From: CAZDDB01 sp963843285 | Lineage (GTDB): Bacteria; Acidobacteriota; HRBIN11; JAKEFK01 | Assembly: GCA_963843285.1 (NCBI GenBank) | Contig: CAWJJO010000023.1 | Location: 14,487-78,486, forward strand | Length of the DNA stretch: 64,000 bases | Reading direction: 5' to 3' | Part shown: positions 26,001 to 33,847 of the stretch, piece by piece | Layout: each line of letters opens with the position of its first letter | Position numbering within the stretch: position 1 is the stretch's first letter | Notes under the pieces: model-generated | Told to the model about the DNA's origin: nothing | The model's database searches: none | Seen by the model: the letters and a program-made list of their open reading frames with translations, nothing else | Made by a program: the position numbers and the translations under genes

Positions 26001-27088
26001 AAGAAACCGCTGGAATCGGTGAGTGCCGCTCTGCCGTTCACATCGATTTCGGCGCCGGCTAGTGCGGGGCTGTCGGACCCAGAAACCGTACCTGAGAAGA
26101 TGAGACCGGACCTGTCGATTGTCACGTTCAGGCTTGATTTAGCGTAGCCGCCTTTACCGTCATAGACAATGAGGGTTGCAGCGTGATTGCCCTGCGTCGC
26201 AGGCAGCTTCCACTTGGGTTCGGGGTCGGTGGCTGAACTGAGAGCGCCGGCACTAACTTGCCACAGCAATCGAAGCTGATCTTTGTCCGGATCCGATACG
26301 CGCGCATTGAGAGTAACGGTCGCGCCTGCTACGGCGTTTGAGACCCGTAGTTTATTGTCGTCCAGTGCTACTAACGGATCAACTTGTGGCGGGCTGTTTA
26401 GCATCGTGAAGTCGATTCGTTGGGTCGGTAGCGTTGAGTTGCCTAGCTCAAGTGCTTGACTGTGATCGTAGCTTTCTTCGTTGATCCGAAGCTGAAACCT
26501 CTTGCCGAGCTGGACTAACGGAAGCAGATACTGGTCGTCATTGTTGACCGGCACCTTGTAAATCGCGTTGCCGCGGGAGTCAAGCAGAGAGATGGTAGCA
26601 AATGCGTTGATGTTCGCGAGCGGCTCCAGAGTGCGCGGTGAAGAACCGTCGACAAATCCCACCCGCCCGTACAGTGCGACGCTGCCCCGACTGCGCGGGA
26701 TTGGGATTCGAATGGTGCCAATGTTGCGATACCAGCGATCCATGCTGAAGGGCTTATCTTCACAACCCTTCAATCCTTTCGCAGACCAGCAGACCTGAAA
26801 TCGACCCGGGTGCTTAACTCGGGCTGTAAATCGACCACTCAAGTCGGTAGTCACAGGATCGCTGAGAACGTTTGTGGAAAGATCCCGCAAGACTACCCGT
26901 ACGTTGGGGAGATAAATATCCTCAATAGGTGGCGAACTAGGACCGAGCTCGCTCCTACCCCCGACATTCGCGGCGATAAAACCCCGCACTAACGGTCCCT
27001 TAGGTGCTGTGGGTTGCGTAAACAATATGGCGGAGAAAATCACGAGACTCAGAAACGCTATTAGAACCAACTTGAATTTCATTTTCAT
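23093..27088 (-). CDS. Large exported protein with carboxypeptidase-regulatory/Ig-like repeats and three c-type haem sites
   Basis: 1331 residues. A signal peptide (KFKLVLIAFLSLVIFSAILF) is followed by beta-rich modules: a carboxypeptidase-regulatory-like domain (LPNVRVVLRDLSTN), a cadherin/PKD-like domain (VTLNARVSDPDKDQLRLLWQ) and another regulatory-like domain (LAGAEIDVNGRAALTDSSG). The C-terminal third has three CxxCH haem sites at residues 972 (CMVCHGG), 1104 (CRTCHVA) and 1222 (CVGCHNS). The wide spacing suggests three separate monohaem domains rather than a packed multihaem cytochrome. It should be periplasmic or cell-surface. No electron partner is nearby; the neighbour is the metzincin-like gene on the opposite strand. 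Function unknown. Confidence 0.85.
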   Translation of the reverse strand: MKMKFKLVLIAFLSLVIFSAILFTQPTAPKGPLVRGFIAANVGGRSELGPSSPPIEDIYLPNVRVVLRDLSTNVLSDPVTTDLSGRFTARVKHPGRFQVCWSAKGLKGCEDKPFSMDRWYRNIGTIRIPIPRSRGSVALYGRVGFVDGSSPRTLEPLANINAFATISLLDSRGNAIYKVPVNNDDQYLLPLVQLGKRFQLRINEESYDHSQALELGNSTLPTQRIDFTMLNSPPQVDPLVALDDNKLRVSNAVAGATVTLNARVSDPDKDQLRLLWQVSAGALSSATDPEPKWKLPATQGNHAATLIVYDGKGGYAKSSLNVTIDRSGLIFSGTVSGSDSPALAGAEIDVNGRAALTDSSGFFRLRVQDRKRFVMTIRKTGYAFASSVYYDAVVGGRWRLTRAEVFKIDPSQTVDLRHKRSGRDCFGAPSDQLNWKEHPALALPQYQDGHGNIAPLPKDAQKLPGLPGRREYRRGECGPGVRVKIPANSLVDSSGRAPTGTIDAQISTVDLATPDQMPGNYTVIQANGQTRAMQSYGASTVEIFAGATKYNLRSGTTATLILPVDQVQLQSGGALPATIPLLSYDEARGVWREDGQAQLSTVDGVQAYVANVSHFTAYNTDLIKTDQACLAVQNQNMPANYNLEITVPQTGGAAPATILKTGVVGGTSETAILNLPRDTNIVLVPIRTTDPDPNLNNLPMGVFVVNTGAPQNPAWPTVSGGFANEPVGPPYYQETNGVPSGACSTKVVLRDLGLQFYPSTPLTGAFLHGLGSFAAVNLSDIDPAFAADANQTLRDAVTQASQDYRSQIDPRGLRPTLSCFKIANRMPIKPGETCPQHTGTGFVPQSPLTETTAVYANTVDLGFGREMHCVQDGANVACYVSNYDSLVYTGPGQGSDVTKAQKAVDGFNGLVLPDATVAMEFSQIEDDTADGTPVTKTDPDRVVKFFVFNQAGNPVNNANLDGLGQRPVPQLCMVCHGGQIPNPAGTTSTTGGVPTPVFNSRDNVKLNSKFLPFDLSSFSYAAPDSDAANPFNKLNQQTAFRNLNQMVKVAPPPDPTDPSSNVISDLYDMWYPGNAIPQQNTFVPLWNADALHQNTYTKVVARACRTCHVANAEPTLRFERPGASAGVGFEGNLGTVQLRVCKEHVMPHARRTHDLFWTSVGPNQPAQLQAYGDTINAFGWQKVGTSGVDPSLLCGQEFTQGGVPPIAPSAFTPVATVFSGNCVGCHNSGNAAPGSGFNVAGLNLQQPGTYARIVDFNSTELPSFKRIAFGTNTENTSYLWHKINNSHAGLPGAFSSPGPGVAMPQGTQGLVITDQLSAFVIRDWIRNGAPP

Positions 27089-27737
27089 TCTCCTCGGTCA
27101 TGAGTGACCGTATCACCTAAGAACGACTTGCCTGAACCGTGCGACAAAGTTACTGCCAGACATCCTCCAGGATTAGTGGGACTTTCACCGCTTAATATGT
27201 TTATTATCCAGGTAAGGCATTAGAACGTTTCGTTGACAAAAGGTACAGTCATATGCGATTTGCTCGTTATGTAAACACTCTAGGCACACCGCTGTTCCCA
27301 GGATTAATGTTGTTTCGTGGAGGCAGCAAGAATTAGGCCACGCTATTGTGGGGATTGATCGGCTGTATTCCTGGCGTTGCCAATGCTCCTAACCGTTTCG
27401 CAAGATTTCAGCGTTCACCCCGGATCGCTGGATCACTCTATCGCTGCAACAACCAGGACGTCGTGATTATCCCCGGAGCTAGCCAAAATCTCAGATGACT
27501 TGGGCTCTTGGTGTGAAGTTCCAAGGGGAACCTGAAAAGCGGTCTATGAGGTACAGAGGTCCTTTCTTGAGGATCTCTACGGAAACGAGATATTTATTAG
27601 CCAGAAACCATGAAGTACAATGGCTTAGGATTCGAGTAGTGCCGCGCTATCGCGCGTCGAATTCTCCTACTCGATTCTTCGCTCTGAGCCGTTGAATCTA
27701 TCGGGTTGAATTGTACAAGTAGGGAAGGTGCAGTATC
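27089..27737. other. 650-base intergenic region with no recognised gene
   Basis: It separates the divergent triheme protein gene and a small membrane protein gene. Short open stretches exist but none has a ribosome site or recognisable product. TTGACA at 27233-27238 has no matching -10 box at normal distance. I see no repeat family here. Confidence 0.5.
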
Positions 27738-28151
27738 TTGAATCGGATCTCACGCGGGCGATCGCGTCCTGGACTGGGCATCCTTGTTGGCGGTGTGATC
27801 GCCGGCATTCTGGAAATCACTTCTGCATTCATCTTCTTCGGCGCCCGCGGGATCCCTCGAATGCGAGTCCTTCAATCCATCGCCAGTGGACTTCTCGGCG
27901 CAGAATCCTATCGAGGTGGCATCAACACTGTAATACTCGGCGCGCAGCTGAACTTCGTGGTCGCATTGATCGCAGCCGCGATCTATTCTCTTGCAAGCCG
28001 TACTTTCCAGGTCCTCATCCGACACGCAGTCGCATGCGGAATACTATACGGCATCCTCCTTTATTCTGTTATGAACCTGATCGTCGTGCCTCTTTCCGCG
28101 TTTCCATACGTTCGTTGTAGCTCAAGATTCTGTGATATTAGTTTATGGTAG
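27738..28151 (+). CDS. Small membrane protein, probably C-terminally truncated
   Basis: 137 residues starting at TTG, with the ribosome site AGGGAAGG about 10 bases upstream. Three or four hydrophobic segments are visible (GILVGGVIAGILEITSAFIF, LNFVVALIAAAIYSLA, AVACGILYGILLYSVMNLIV). The sequence looks like the common small membrane proteins with a VMN.(V/I)VVPLSA motif, but directly after VVPLSAFPYVR it turns into CSSRFCDISLW and stops, where a last membrane helix would be expected. I therefore suspect a deletion fused to the next gene's leader. Function unknown. Confidence 0.55.
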   Translation: MNRISRGRSRPGLGILVGGVIAGILEITSAFIFFGARGIPRMRVLQSIASGLLGAESYRGGINTVILGAQLNFVVALIAAAIYSLASRTFQVLIRHAVACGILYGILLYSVMNLIVVPLSAFPYVRCSSRFCDISLW

Positions 28152-28165
28152 TTGGGAGGCAGCAC

Positions 28166-28543
28166 ATGAAACTTGACCGAATTCAACAGATTGCCGTATA
28201 TGCCAGGGATCTGGATGAAGCGATCACTTTCTATCGAGATACTCTCGGCGCCCTTTTTCTGCAGAAGTACGATCCCCCTGGCCTGGCATTTTTTGATTTC
28301 TCCGGTACGCGTTTGCTTCTTGAAAAAGCAGGGCCCAAGGCGACTTTGTATTTTGGAGTAGATGATATTGATTCCGCTTACGCCGAGCTCCGGTCCAAAG
28401 GGGTCAAGTTTGACGGGGAGCCGCATCTTATTCTTCGGGACGGCGAGGGCGTCTTCGGGAAAGCGGGTGAAGGAGAGTGGATGGCGTTTTTCTCCGACCC
28501 ATCGGACAACGTTCTTGCGCTTGCCGCCCGGAAGTTCCAGTGA
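28166..28543 (+). CDS. VOC-superfamily (glyoxalase/bleomycin-resistance fold) protein
   Basis: 125 residues. The two beta-alpha-beta-beta-beta halves are visible: IQQIAVYARDLDEAITFYRD with DTLG, and YFGVDDIDSAYAELRSKGV followed by EWMAFFSDPSDNVLALAAR. This matches the VOC fold, with a DPxxN metal-side motif near the end. Substrate unknown. ATG at 28166 is preceded by GGAGG. Its stop overlaps the GTG of the following YjbR-like gene by four bases, so both are probably co-translated. Confidence 0.88.
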   Translation: MKLDRIQQIAVYARDLDEAITFYRDTLGALFLQKYDPPGLAFFDFSGTRLLLEKAGPKATLYFGVDDIDSAYAELRSKGVKFDGEPHLILRDGEGVFGKAGEGEWMAFFSDPSDNVLALAARKFQ

Positions 28544-28878
28544 CAGCAAACGAGTTTCGGAGATTGGCGCTCAGTCTTCCCGAAGCGACGGAAAACGCGC
28601 ATATGAATCATCCTGATTTTCGTGTGCGCAATAAGATCTTTGCTACGATTTGGCCCGATGACGACTGGGGCATGGTCAAGCTGACACCCAGACAGCAGGC
28701 TACGCTGATGCAGTCTGAACCGGACATTTTTCAGCCGATCAAAGGATACTGGGGGCGCCGGGGCGCCACGAGCGTGTGCCTTCCGTTGGCCGCCGAAGCG
28801 AGTGTTCGGCAAGCGCTGATTGCGGCATGGCGGAACACAGCGCCGAAACGGTTATTGCAGCAGTTCAACCTTCAGTAA
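28540..28878 (+). CDS. MmcQ/YjbR-family DNA-binding-like protein
   Basis: About 112 residues from a GTG that overlaps the preceding stop (GTGA). TANEFRRLALSLPEATENAH, DFRVRNKIFATIWPDD and SVCLPLAAEASVRQALIAAW match the MmcQ/YjbR family, whose fold resembles a double-wing DNA-binding domain. The molecular role of the family is not established. It forms a pair with the VOC protein, a common association. Confidence 0.85.
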   Translation: MTANEFRRLALSLPEATENAHMNHPDFRVRNKIFATIWPDDDWGMVKLTPRQQATLMQSEPDIFQPIKGYWGRRGATSVCLPLAAEASVRQALIAAWRNTAPKRLLQQFNLQ

Positions 28879-28883
28879 GTCTT

Positions 28884-30098
28884 ATGACCACAACACGCTG
28901 GTTCATCCTGCTCTTACTCGCGTTCAGTTTGGAGGCATGCACTTTTGCCGGCACTGCAAAACCGTTCGTTTCATTGGATGAACTTCATGCGGCGATGAAA
29001 ACCACTGGTCAGACCGCAGATGCCGATTCGTTTTGGGCGCGAGTGCTTGCGCACAAAGCGATGCCGCTCATTTTTGATCAAAACGCGGTGTTCCTCTGGC
29101 GCGGAGAGGCGAATCGTGTGGAATGGCGCGGCGATTTTTCCATGTGGGAACCGTCCCCGGAAACGGATGGCAGGCGACTCGGCAAAACGGACATCTGGTC
29201 GTACGAACGATCCTTTCCAAACGATGCGCGCCTGGACTACAAGCTGGTTCTGGATGGCGACAACTGGCAGCTCGATCCTCTCAACCCGCACCAGCAACTC
29301 GGTGGCTACGGACCGAATTCAGAAGTCAGGATGCCCGATTGGAAACCACCGGCCAACACAGTGTTGCGGAAGGGCCTCGTGCGCGGATCCTTCAGCAAAG
29401 ACATCGAATTCAAAAGCACAAAGCTCGGTTACGCTCTCAACTATCGTGTCTACAAACCTGCTGGCTTCAACGCTGCCTCTTCGCGGGACCTCCCTGTATT
29501 GTATGTCACCGATGGTTCCGATTATTGGAACGATGATATGGGGAGTCTCGTTATCACGTTGGATAATCTCATTGCCGATAAAAGGATTGTACCGATTCTT
29601 GTTGTCTTCATCGATCCCTGGGATCGCAAGGCAAATGTAAACCGCCGCGAAAAAGAGCTGATCCCGGATTCAAACCGCGTTTGCGCTTTCTGCGAATTCA
29701 TAGTCGACGAATTGATTCCCGCGATCGATGCCGCATATCCTACCAGGCGAACACGCGATGGACGCGCGATCGTGGGAACTTCGTTCGGCGGTCTGCATTC
29801 GGCATTGATGTCGATGCGCCACGCATCGCTCTTCGGGATGGCAGGCATCCAGAGTCCCGCATTGAATCCCGTGCCGTGGTTGGCAGATGCGATCGATCAG
29901 GCAGAACTACTGCCCGCGAAGATTTTCATCAACGCCGGCACATTCGAAGATCAGATCAACGATGCGCGTAGATTGCGGGACATATTCGTGAAGCACAAAG
30001 TCGATGTGAAGTTTATCGAGGTTCACGAAGGGCATTCCTGGGGCCAGTGGCGCGCGTTGCTTGATGACATGCTGTTGTTCTTCTTCGGCAAGCAATGA
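28884..30098 (+). CDS. Lipoprotein esterase (enterochelin esterase / esterase D-like)
   Basis: About 404 residues. The leader ends in a lipobox, FSLEAC, so the protein should be a lipoprotein. An N-terminal E-set domain (FLWRGEANRVEWRGDFSMWE, LDYKLVLDGDNWQLDPLNP) precedes the esterase D-type hydrolase: LNYRVYKPAGF, DLPVLYVTDGSDYW, nucleophile in AIVGTSFGGLHSALM, and catalytic histidine in VHEGHSWGQWRALL. This arrangement is that of ferric-enterobactin esterases and related lipases. ATG at 28884 is only 5 bases after the YjbR stop. The next gene overlaps by four bases (ATGA). Confidence 0.88.
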   Translation: MTTTRWFILLLLAFSLEACTFAGTAKPFVSLDELHAAMKTTGQTADADSFWARVLAHKAMPLIFDQNAVFLWRGEANRVEWRGDFSMWEPSPETDGRRLGKTDIWSYERSFPNDARLDYKLVLDGDNWQLDPLNPHQQLGGYGPNSEVRMPDWKPPANTVLRKGLVRGSFSKDIEFKSTKLGYALNYRVYKPAGFNAASSRDLPVLYVTDGSDYWNDDMGSLVITLDNLIADKRIVPILVVFIDPWDRKANVNRREKELIPDSNRVCAFCEFIVDELIPAIDAAYPTRRTRDGRAIVGTSFGGLHSALMSMRHASLFGMAGIQSPALNPVPWLADAIDQAELLPAKIFINAGTFEDQINDARRLRDIFVKHKVDVKFIEVHEGHSWGQWRALLDDMLLFFFGKQ

Positions 30099-30646
30099 AT
30101 CGAAACAGGGTCATCCTCCTCGCGTGGGTTACCGGAATCATGGTGTGTTTCTCCGTTTCGGCAGCGGACCAGCTCTCCTTGCCGTTTGAAGATGAAGGAG
30201 CTTGCCCGTTTGAATGCTGCACATACCGCGAGTGGAATGCAATTGAGAATACCAGGATCTACAAAACTCGCGATGAAAAATCGGAAATCATTTTCACTGC
30301 CGGTAAGGGAGAGAAAGTTAAAGGTCTCACCGGAATCGTAGTGACGATCAAGCCCGGCAGGGCTCTGATCAAGAAACCGGTTGCTCTGGGGATGGACGAT
30401 CAGGTGACGATCCCTGCAGGGGAGACACTGGATGTTCTTCACTATGAGGGAGAAGGCATCTTCAAGTTCTGGTTTCGGGGCAAGACGTACTCAGATGAAA
30501 TTCCATTCCCTGATGAAGAAACAGATTCCATCAAGACGGTGAGCGGGCCGGAAACTATCTGGTGGGTCAAGATAGAGAATGCGAAAGGGCAAACCGGCTG
30601 GAGCAAAGAAACAGATCATTTCGATCATATGGATGCTTGCGAATGA
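30095..30646 (+). CDS. Secreted protein of unknown function with SH3-like part
   Basis: 183 residues with a signal peptide (VILLAWVTGIMVCFSVSAAD). The mature part starts FEDEGACPFECCTYREWNAI and contains a beta-rich segment IYKTRDEKSEIIFTAGKGEK that looks like an SH3b-type fold, then WWVKIENAKGQTGWSKETD, typical of a second SH3-like strand pair. Two cysteine pairs near the N-terminus may form disulfides. It overlaps the esterase gene by ATGA and is probably exported with it. Function unknown. Confidence 0.7.
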   Translation: MNRNRVILLAWVTGIMVCFSVSAADQLSLPFEDEGACPFECCTYREWNAIENTRIYKTRDEKSEIIFTAGKGEKVKGLTGIVVTIKPGRALIKKPVALGMDDQVTIPAGETLDVLHYEGEGIFKFWFRGKTYSDEIPFPDEETDSIKTVSGPETIWWVKIENAKGQTGWSKETDHFDHMDACE

Positions 30647-30691
30647 TGGAATCAGCGGGCAGGCTACACGAGCTCCAACCAGCGCAATGGA

Positions 30692-31453
30692 TCAGACCAT
30701 CAGGAACCAGAAAGCGGCGGCGACAATCATCCGGTAGATGCCAAAAGGGATAAAAGTATGATTCTGAATGTAGCGAAGCAGGAACTTGATGCTGAGAAGG
30801 GCAACAATAAAGGAAACGATGAAGCCGGTGAGTAGGATCTCGATTTCTGCGGATGAGAAACTCGCCGCATTTTTATAAACATCAAGCGCTGTGGCGGCCG
30901 CCATCGTCGGAATGGCCAACAGGAAGGAGAATTCCACAATCGTGCGGCGTTCGATCCCGAGAAGCATTCCTCCGATGATTGTAGCCGCGGATCTGGACAC
31001 TCCGGGAACCATCGAAACGCACTGGAATAGTCCGATGGAGAACGCCTGCATGTAGGAAATGTCTGTGATCCCCGCCCCTCTTTTTTGTTGATATAATTCG
31101 AAGCAGATCAGCAGAATACCTCCGATGAAGAGCGCCCAGACCACGACATACTCATTCCCCAACAGGTATCGTTTAATTGTTTTGTAAGCCAGGAGTCCGA
31201 TCACACAGGTAGGAATAAATGCAACCATCGTTTTTTGCACCAGTTTCCAATCCTTGAGAAGGGTGCGGGCATACAGCACAACCACAGACAGAATGGCTCC
31301 GAGCTGGATCGCGATCTCAAATGTTTTCAGAAATTCCGAATCGGAAAGTTTCAAAAGTGTCGAGGCAAGAATCAAATGGCCGGTGGAAGACACCGGCAAG
31401 AATTCGGTGATTCCTTCGATAATTCCAAGAATGATGGAATCCAGTAGTTTCAT
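30692..31453 (-). CDS. uppP: Undecaprenyl-diphosphatase (UppP/BacA)
   Basis: 253 residues with about eight membrane segments. The conserved catalytic motifs are visible: GIIEGITEFLPVSSTGHLIL (E and SxxGH) and SMVPGVSRSAATIIGGMLLG (PGxSRS). UppP dephosphorylates undecaprenyl diphosphate in the inner membrane, recycling the lipid carrier for peptidoglycan, and gives bacitracin resistance when abundant. It stands alone on the minus strand, convergent with the secreted-protein gene at 30646. Confidence 0.95.
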   Translation of the reverse strand: MKLLDSIILGIIEGITEFLPVSSTGHLILASTLLKLSDSEFLKTFEIAIQLGAILSVVVLYARTLLKDWKLVQKTMVAFIPTCVIGLLAYKTIKRYLLGNEYVVVWALFIGGILLICFELYQQKRGAGITDISYMQAFSIGLFQCVSMVPGVSRSAATIIGGMLLGIERRTIVEFSFLLAIPTMAAATALDVYKNAASFSSAEIEILLTGFIVSFIVALLSIKFLLRYIQNHTFIPFGIYRMIVAAAFWFLMV

Positions 31454-31575
31454 AATGTGAAACAGTGTTTCAAAATTTACATTCCAATAGATTGCGACTG
31501 AAATGAGAATTCAGTATAAGGGTCTCCAGTCGTTTTGCAATGTGTCTCCTCTTCGCTAAACTATAGGGAACCCCA

Positions 31576-31791
31576 ATGGTAATGGAAGTAGGGGAATTTC
31601 CTCCACACGTTACGCCGACGAGGGCATCGATCTACGTTTACGTAGAAGATGTAGATGCAACGTACAAACGCGCTCTGGAAGCCGGCGGGAAATCGCTGGC
31701 GGAACCGGAAGACAAGCCGTATGAGGAACGATCTGCCGGAGTGCTGGACACGTTTGGAAACACCTGGTGGATCTCCGCATTCAAAGGTTGA
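31576..31791 (+). pseudogene. C-terminal half of a VOC-family protein (truncated gene)
   Basis: The 71-residue frame contains only the second half of a PhnB/glyoxalase-like VOC protein: TRASIYVYVEDVDATYKRA, LAEPEDKPYEERSAGVLDTF and GNTWWISAF. Full-length relatives have about 140 residues, with another half upstream that is absent from all frames between 31454 and 31576. No good ribosome site precedes the ATG. It is either a gene remnant or, less likely, a short homodimeric VOC unit. Confidence 0.6.
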
Positions 31792-31810
31792 GGATTCGGC
31801 ATAATCAACC

Positions 31811-32314
31811 ATGGCTTCTCTTGATGTTCAGTGTCCCGGATGTGGACTGGGTATGCCTCGAAAGGACGGTTCCACTTACGATGGATATTTCAACACTTCG
31901 CCGGAGTGCTGGGCGGTTTTCGGAGAGGTTCTGGCTGCCGAATTCAGTAACGCATTCTTGTTTGGCCGTGTGCATCAAATCACAGTAGACACGTACGCAG
32001 TACAGCATGCAGGAGGGAAACATCCGGACAAATCGGTGGCCGTTCATCTATCCGGATTGCATCTTGTGCAGGATCGCGGTTTTCAGCCAACATCTGTCCC
32101 GCCCCTTCTTCAGCAACTGGCCGCAACCGTCGAGGTCTGGCTCCACTTCGATCCCCCCATGCCGGCGGTTGCCATGACTGTCTTCGATGTGGCCCTGGCC
32201 GAATCAGTCGAAGATCACATCAAACTTGTGCGCGAATGGTCTTCACTCGTATGGAAATCGTGGTCGAACTATCATCCGCAGATTGTGAACCTTTGTAACA
32301 TCCTCACCGCCTAG
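31811..32314 (+). CDS. DUF5946-family protein
   Basis: 167 residues. QCPGCGLGMP at the N-terminus is a CxxC zinc-knuckle-like motif. The family features follow: GYFNTSPECWAVFGEVLAAE, VHQITVDTYAVQHAGGKHPD and VAVHLSGLHLVQDRG. The C-terminal part, VREWSSLVWKSWSNYHPQIV, is also typical. The family has no known function. It follows the VOC remnant by 20 bases but shows no link to the Ehr operon downstream, which has its own promoter. Confidence 0.8.
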   Translation: MASLDVQCPGCGLGMPRKDGSTYDGYFNTSPECWAVFGEVLAAEFSNAFLFGRVHQITVDTYAVQHAGGKHPDKSVAVHLSGLHLVQDRGFQPTSVPPLLQQLAATVEVWLHFDPPMPAVAMTVFDVALAESVEDHIKLVREWSSLVWKSWSNYHPQIVNLCNILTA

Positions 32315-32366
32315 TCGTATTTGCGAAGGACAAACCTCCATGGATTTGGGAGATTTTTGCCCAATA

Positions 32367-32395
32367 TTGTCAAAATAATAGTTTTAGAGTACATT
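32367..32395 (+). promoter_or_regulatory. Promoter of the regulator/Ehr operon
   Basis: TTGTCA (32367-32372) and TACATT (32390-32395) are exactly 17 bases apart. The predicted start near 32402 leaves only about 5 bases before the ATG at 32407, and no ribosome site is visible, so the transcript is probably nearly leaderless. Confidence 0.65.
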
Positions 32396-32406
32396 AATGT
32401 CCAAAG

Positions 32407-33138
32407 ATGACAATACGTTTGAATTCGCCCTCGGCAGCACATCCTGACGACATTCTTACGATTAAGCAGCTATCAGAATATCTGATGGTATCCGAGAAGA
32501 CGATTTATCGGATGGTCGAAAAGAATGACCTACCGGCGATTCGTGTCGGCGGGCAATGGCGGTTTCGGCGGCGAGACATCGATACCTGGATCGATAACCA
32601 GATCAGAAAAGTGGAGTTAGAGGGCGATCGTCAGGTTCTTGCTGCGCTTGAGCAATCCGAAATCGAGATCGCACCTTTAATTGATGAAGAGAATGTCTGG
32701 CTGAACCTGCCGCCAATGACTCGGGACGAGACCCTGACATGGATGGTGATGCACGCGAAGATTGAGGATGGTGTCGATCGAGTGGCGCTCGCCGAGTCCG
32801 TGCGCTTCCGGGAACAGCTTTGTTCGACAGCTCTTGTTGATCGTGCTGCTTTTCCTCATCCCAATGATCCGGCAAAGTTCCGTTTCTCTCGAAAGCGCGT
32901 ACTGCTGGCCATCACACGCGATCCGATCAACTACTCGGATCCGCACGGGCACCAGCCCCTTGTTGTTGCTCTGATCCTTGCGCGAACCATCCAGGGGTAC
33001 CTCTTGACGATTTCGCGCGCAATCAAGCTCTTCAGCGATCCAAAGCTCATCGACGGTTTGACGAAATGCGAAACGGGTTCACAGGCCATCACGGCGATTC
33101 GCGAGGCAGAAGTTCATTTGGGGGTTCCGGGAAAGTGA
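32407..33138 (+). CDS. HTH_17 (excisionase-type) domain fused to a PTS IIA-like domain
   Basis: 243 residues. Residues 16-70 are a MerR/excisionase-like winged helix (LTIKQLSEYLMVSEKTIYRM, LPAIRVGGQWRFRRRDIDTW). The C-terminal 150 residues resemble PTS EIIA of the fructose/Ntr class, with a histidine at position 151 in AAFPHPNDPAKF where phosphorylation would occur. The surroundings of the His are less canonical than in the next protein. Thus it should be a DNA-binding protein whose activity may depend on phosphorylation by the PTS. It is the first gene of an operon leading into the Ehr complex; control of that complex is inferred. Confidence 0.78.
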   Translation: MTIRLNSPSAAHPDDILTIKQLSEYLMVSEKTIYRMVEKNDLPAIRVGGQWRFRRRDIDTWIDNQIRKVELEGDRQVLAALEQSEIEIAPLIDEENVWLNLPPMTRDETLTWMVMHAKIEDGVDRVALAESVRFREQLCSTALVDRAAFPHPNDPAKFRFSRKRVLLAITRDPINYSDPHGHQPLVVALILARTIQGYLLTISRAIKLFSDPKLIDGLTKCETGSQAITAIREAEVHLGVPGK

Positions 33139-33148
33139 GGAATTCATT

Positions 33149-33847
33149 ATGCGCGTGACGATCCGCGATGCCGCAATCCTGCTGAGCACGTCGGAAGAAC
33201 AGATTTACGATTGGATTGAATCAGGAGATTTACCAGCCTATAAAATCAGCGATCAGTACCGGATCAATGGAAGCGAATTGCTGGAATGGGCCACGGCACA
33301 CAAACTGGCCGTTGCTCCTGCGCTCTTTCAGCGCGTGGATGATGAGAATGGGATTCCAACCATCAGTGCGAGTTTGCGGCGGGGCGGAGTTTTTCACGAC
33401 ATTCATGGAAAAACGCGTGAGGATGTGCTGCGGAACATCGTCCAGGTCCTGCGCCTGAGTGAGGATGCGGAGCGCGAGATGCTTCTCGAGCTGCTTCTGG
33501 CTCGGGAGAGCCTGGGCTCGACCGGTGTGGGCGATGGCATTGCAATCCCGCACGTACGGAATCCGATTGTCCTTACAACCGATGAACCACTCTTGAGTTT
33601 GTGTTTCATTCACCCGCCAATCGATTTCGGCGCGCTGGATGGAAAGCCGATCTACGCTCTTTTCATGCTTGTTTGCCCGACCATTCATGTTCATCTCCAG
33701 ATGCTGGCCAGACTTGCACATCTGCTCCGGCAGCCGGAATTCAAAAACCGGATCCGCACGATGGCGTCTGAAAAAGAGATCATTGAAACGGTCACAAAAC
33801 TTGAGGAAGCCGGCCTGACGACCTCTGATCGACAGGAGATAGATTGA
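33149..33847 (+). CDS. Second HTH protein with PTS IIA (Ntr-type) domain
   Basis: 232 residues. The N-terminus is an excisionase-type helix-turn-helix (VTIRDAAILLSTSEEQIYDW, LPAYKISDQYRINGSELLEW). The C-terminal domain is a clear EIIA of the PtsN type: LLARESLGSTGVGDGIAIPH carries His135, and FIHPPIDFGALDGKPIYALF and LKLMARL-like HLQMLARLAHLLRQPEF follow. The stop overlaps the TTG start of the HyfB-like gene (33844-33847), coupling its translation to the complex. No PTS sugar transporter lies in the window. It likely senses nitrogen or carbon status through EI-Ntr/NPr, as PtsN does. Confidence 0.85.
   Translation: MRVTIRDAAILLSTSEEQIYDWIESGDLPAYKISDQYRINGSELLEWATAHKLAVAPALFQRVDDENGIPTISASLRRGGVFHDIHGKTREDVLRNIVQVLRLSEDAEREMLLELLLARESLGSTGVGDGIAIPHVRNPIVLTTDEPLLSLCFIHPPIDFGALDGKPIYALFMLVCPTIHVHLQMLARLAHLLRQPEFKNRIRTMASEKEIIETVTKLEEAGLTTSDRQEID

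Noticed and set aside
27495..27695. 66-codon plus-strand frame in the large intergenic region
   Set aside because: No ribosome site, no recognisable motifs and composition like the surrounding non-coding DNA.
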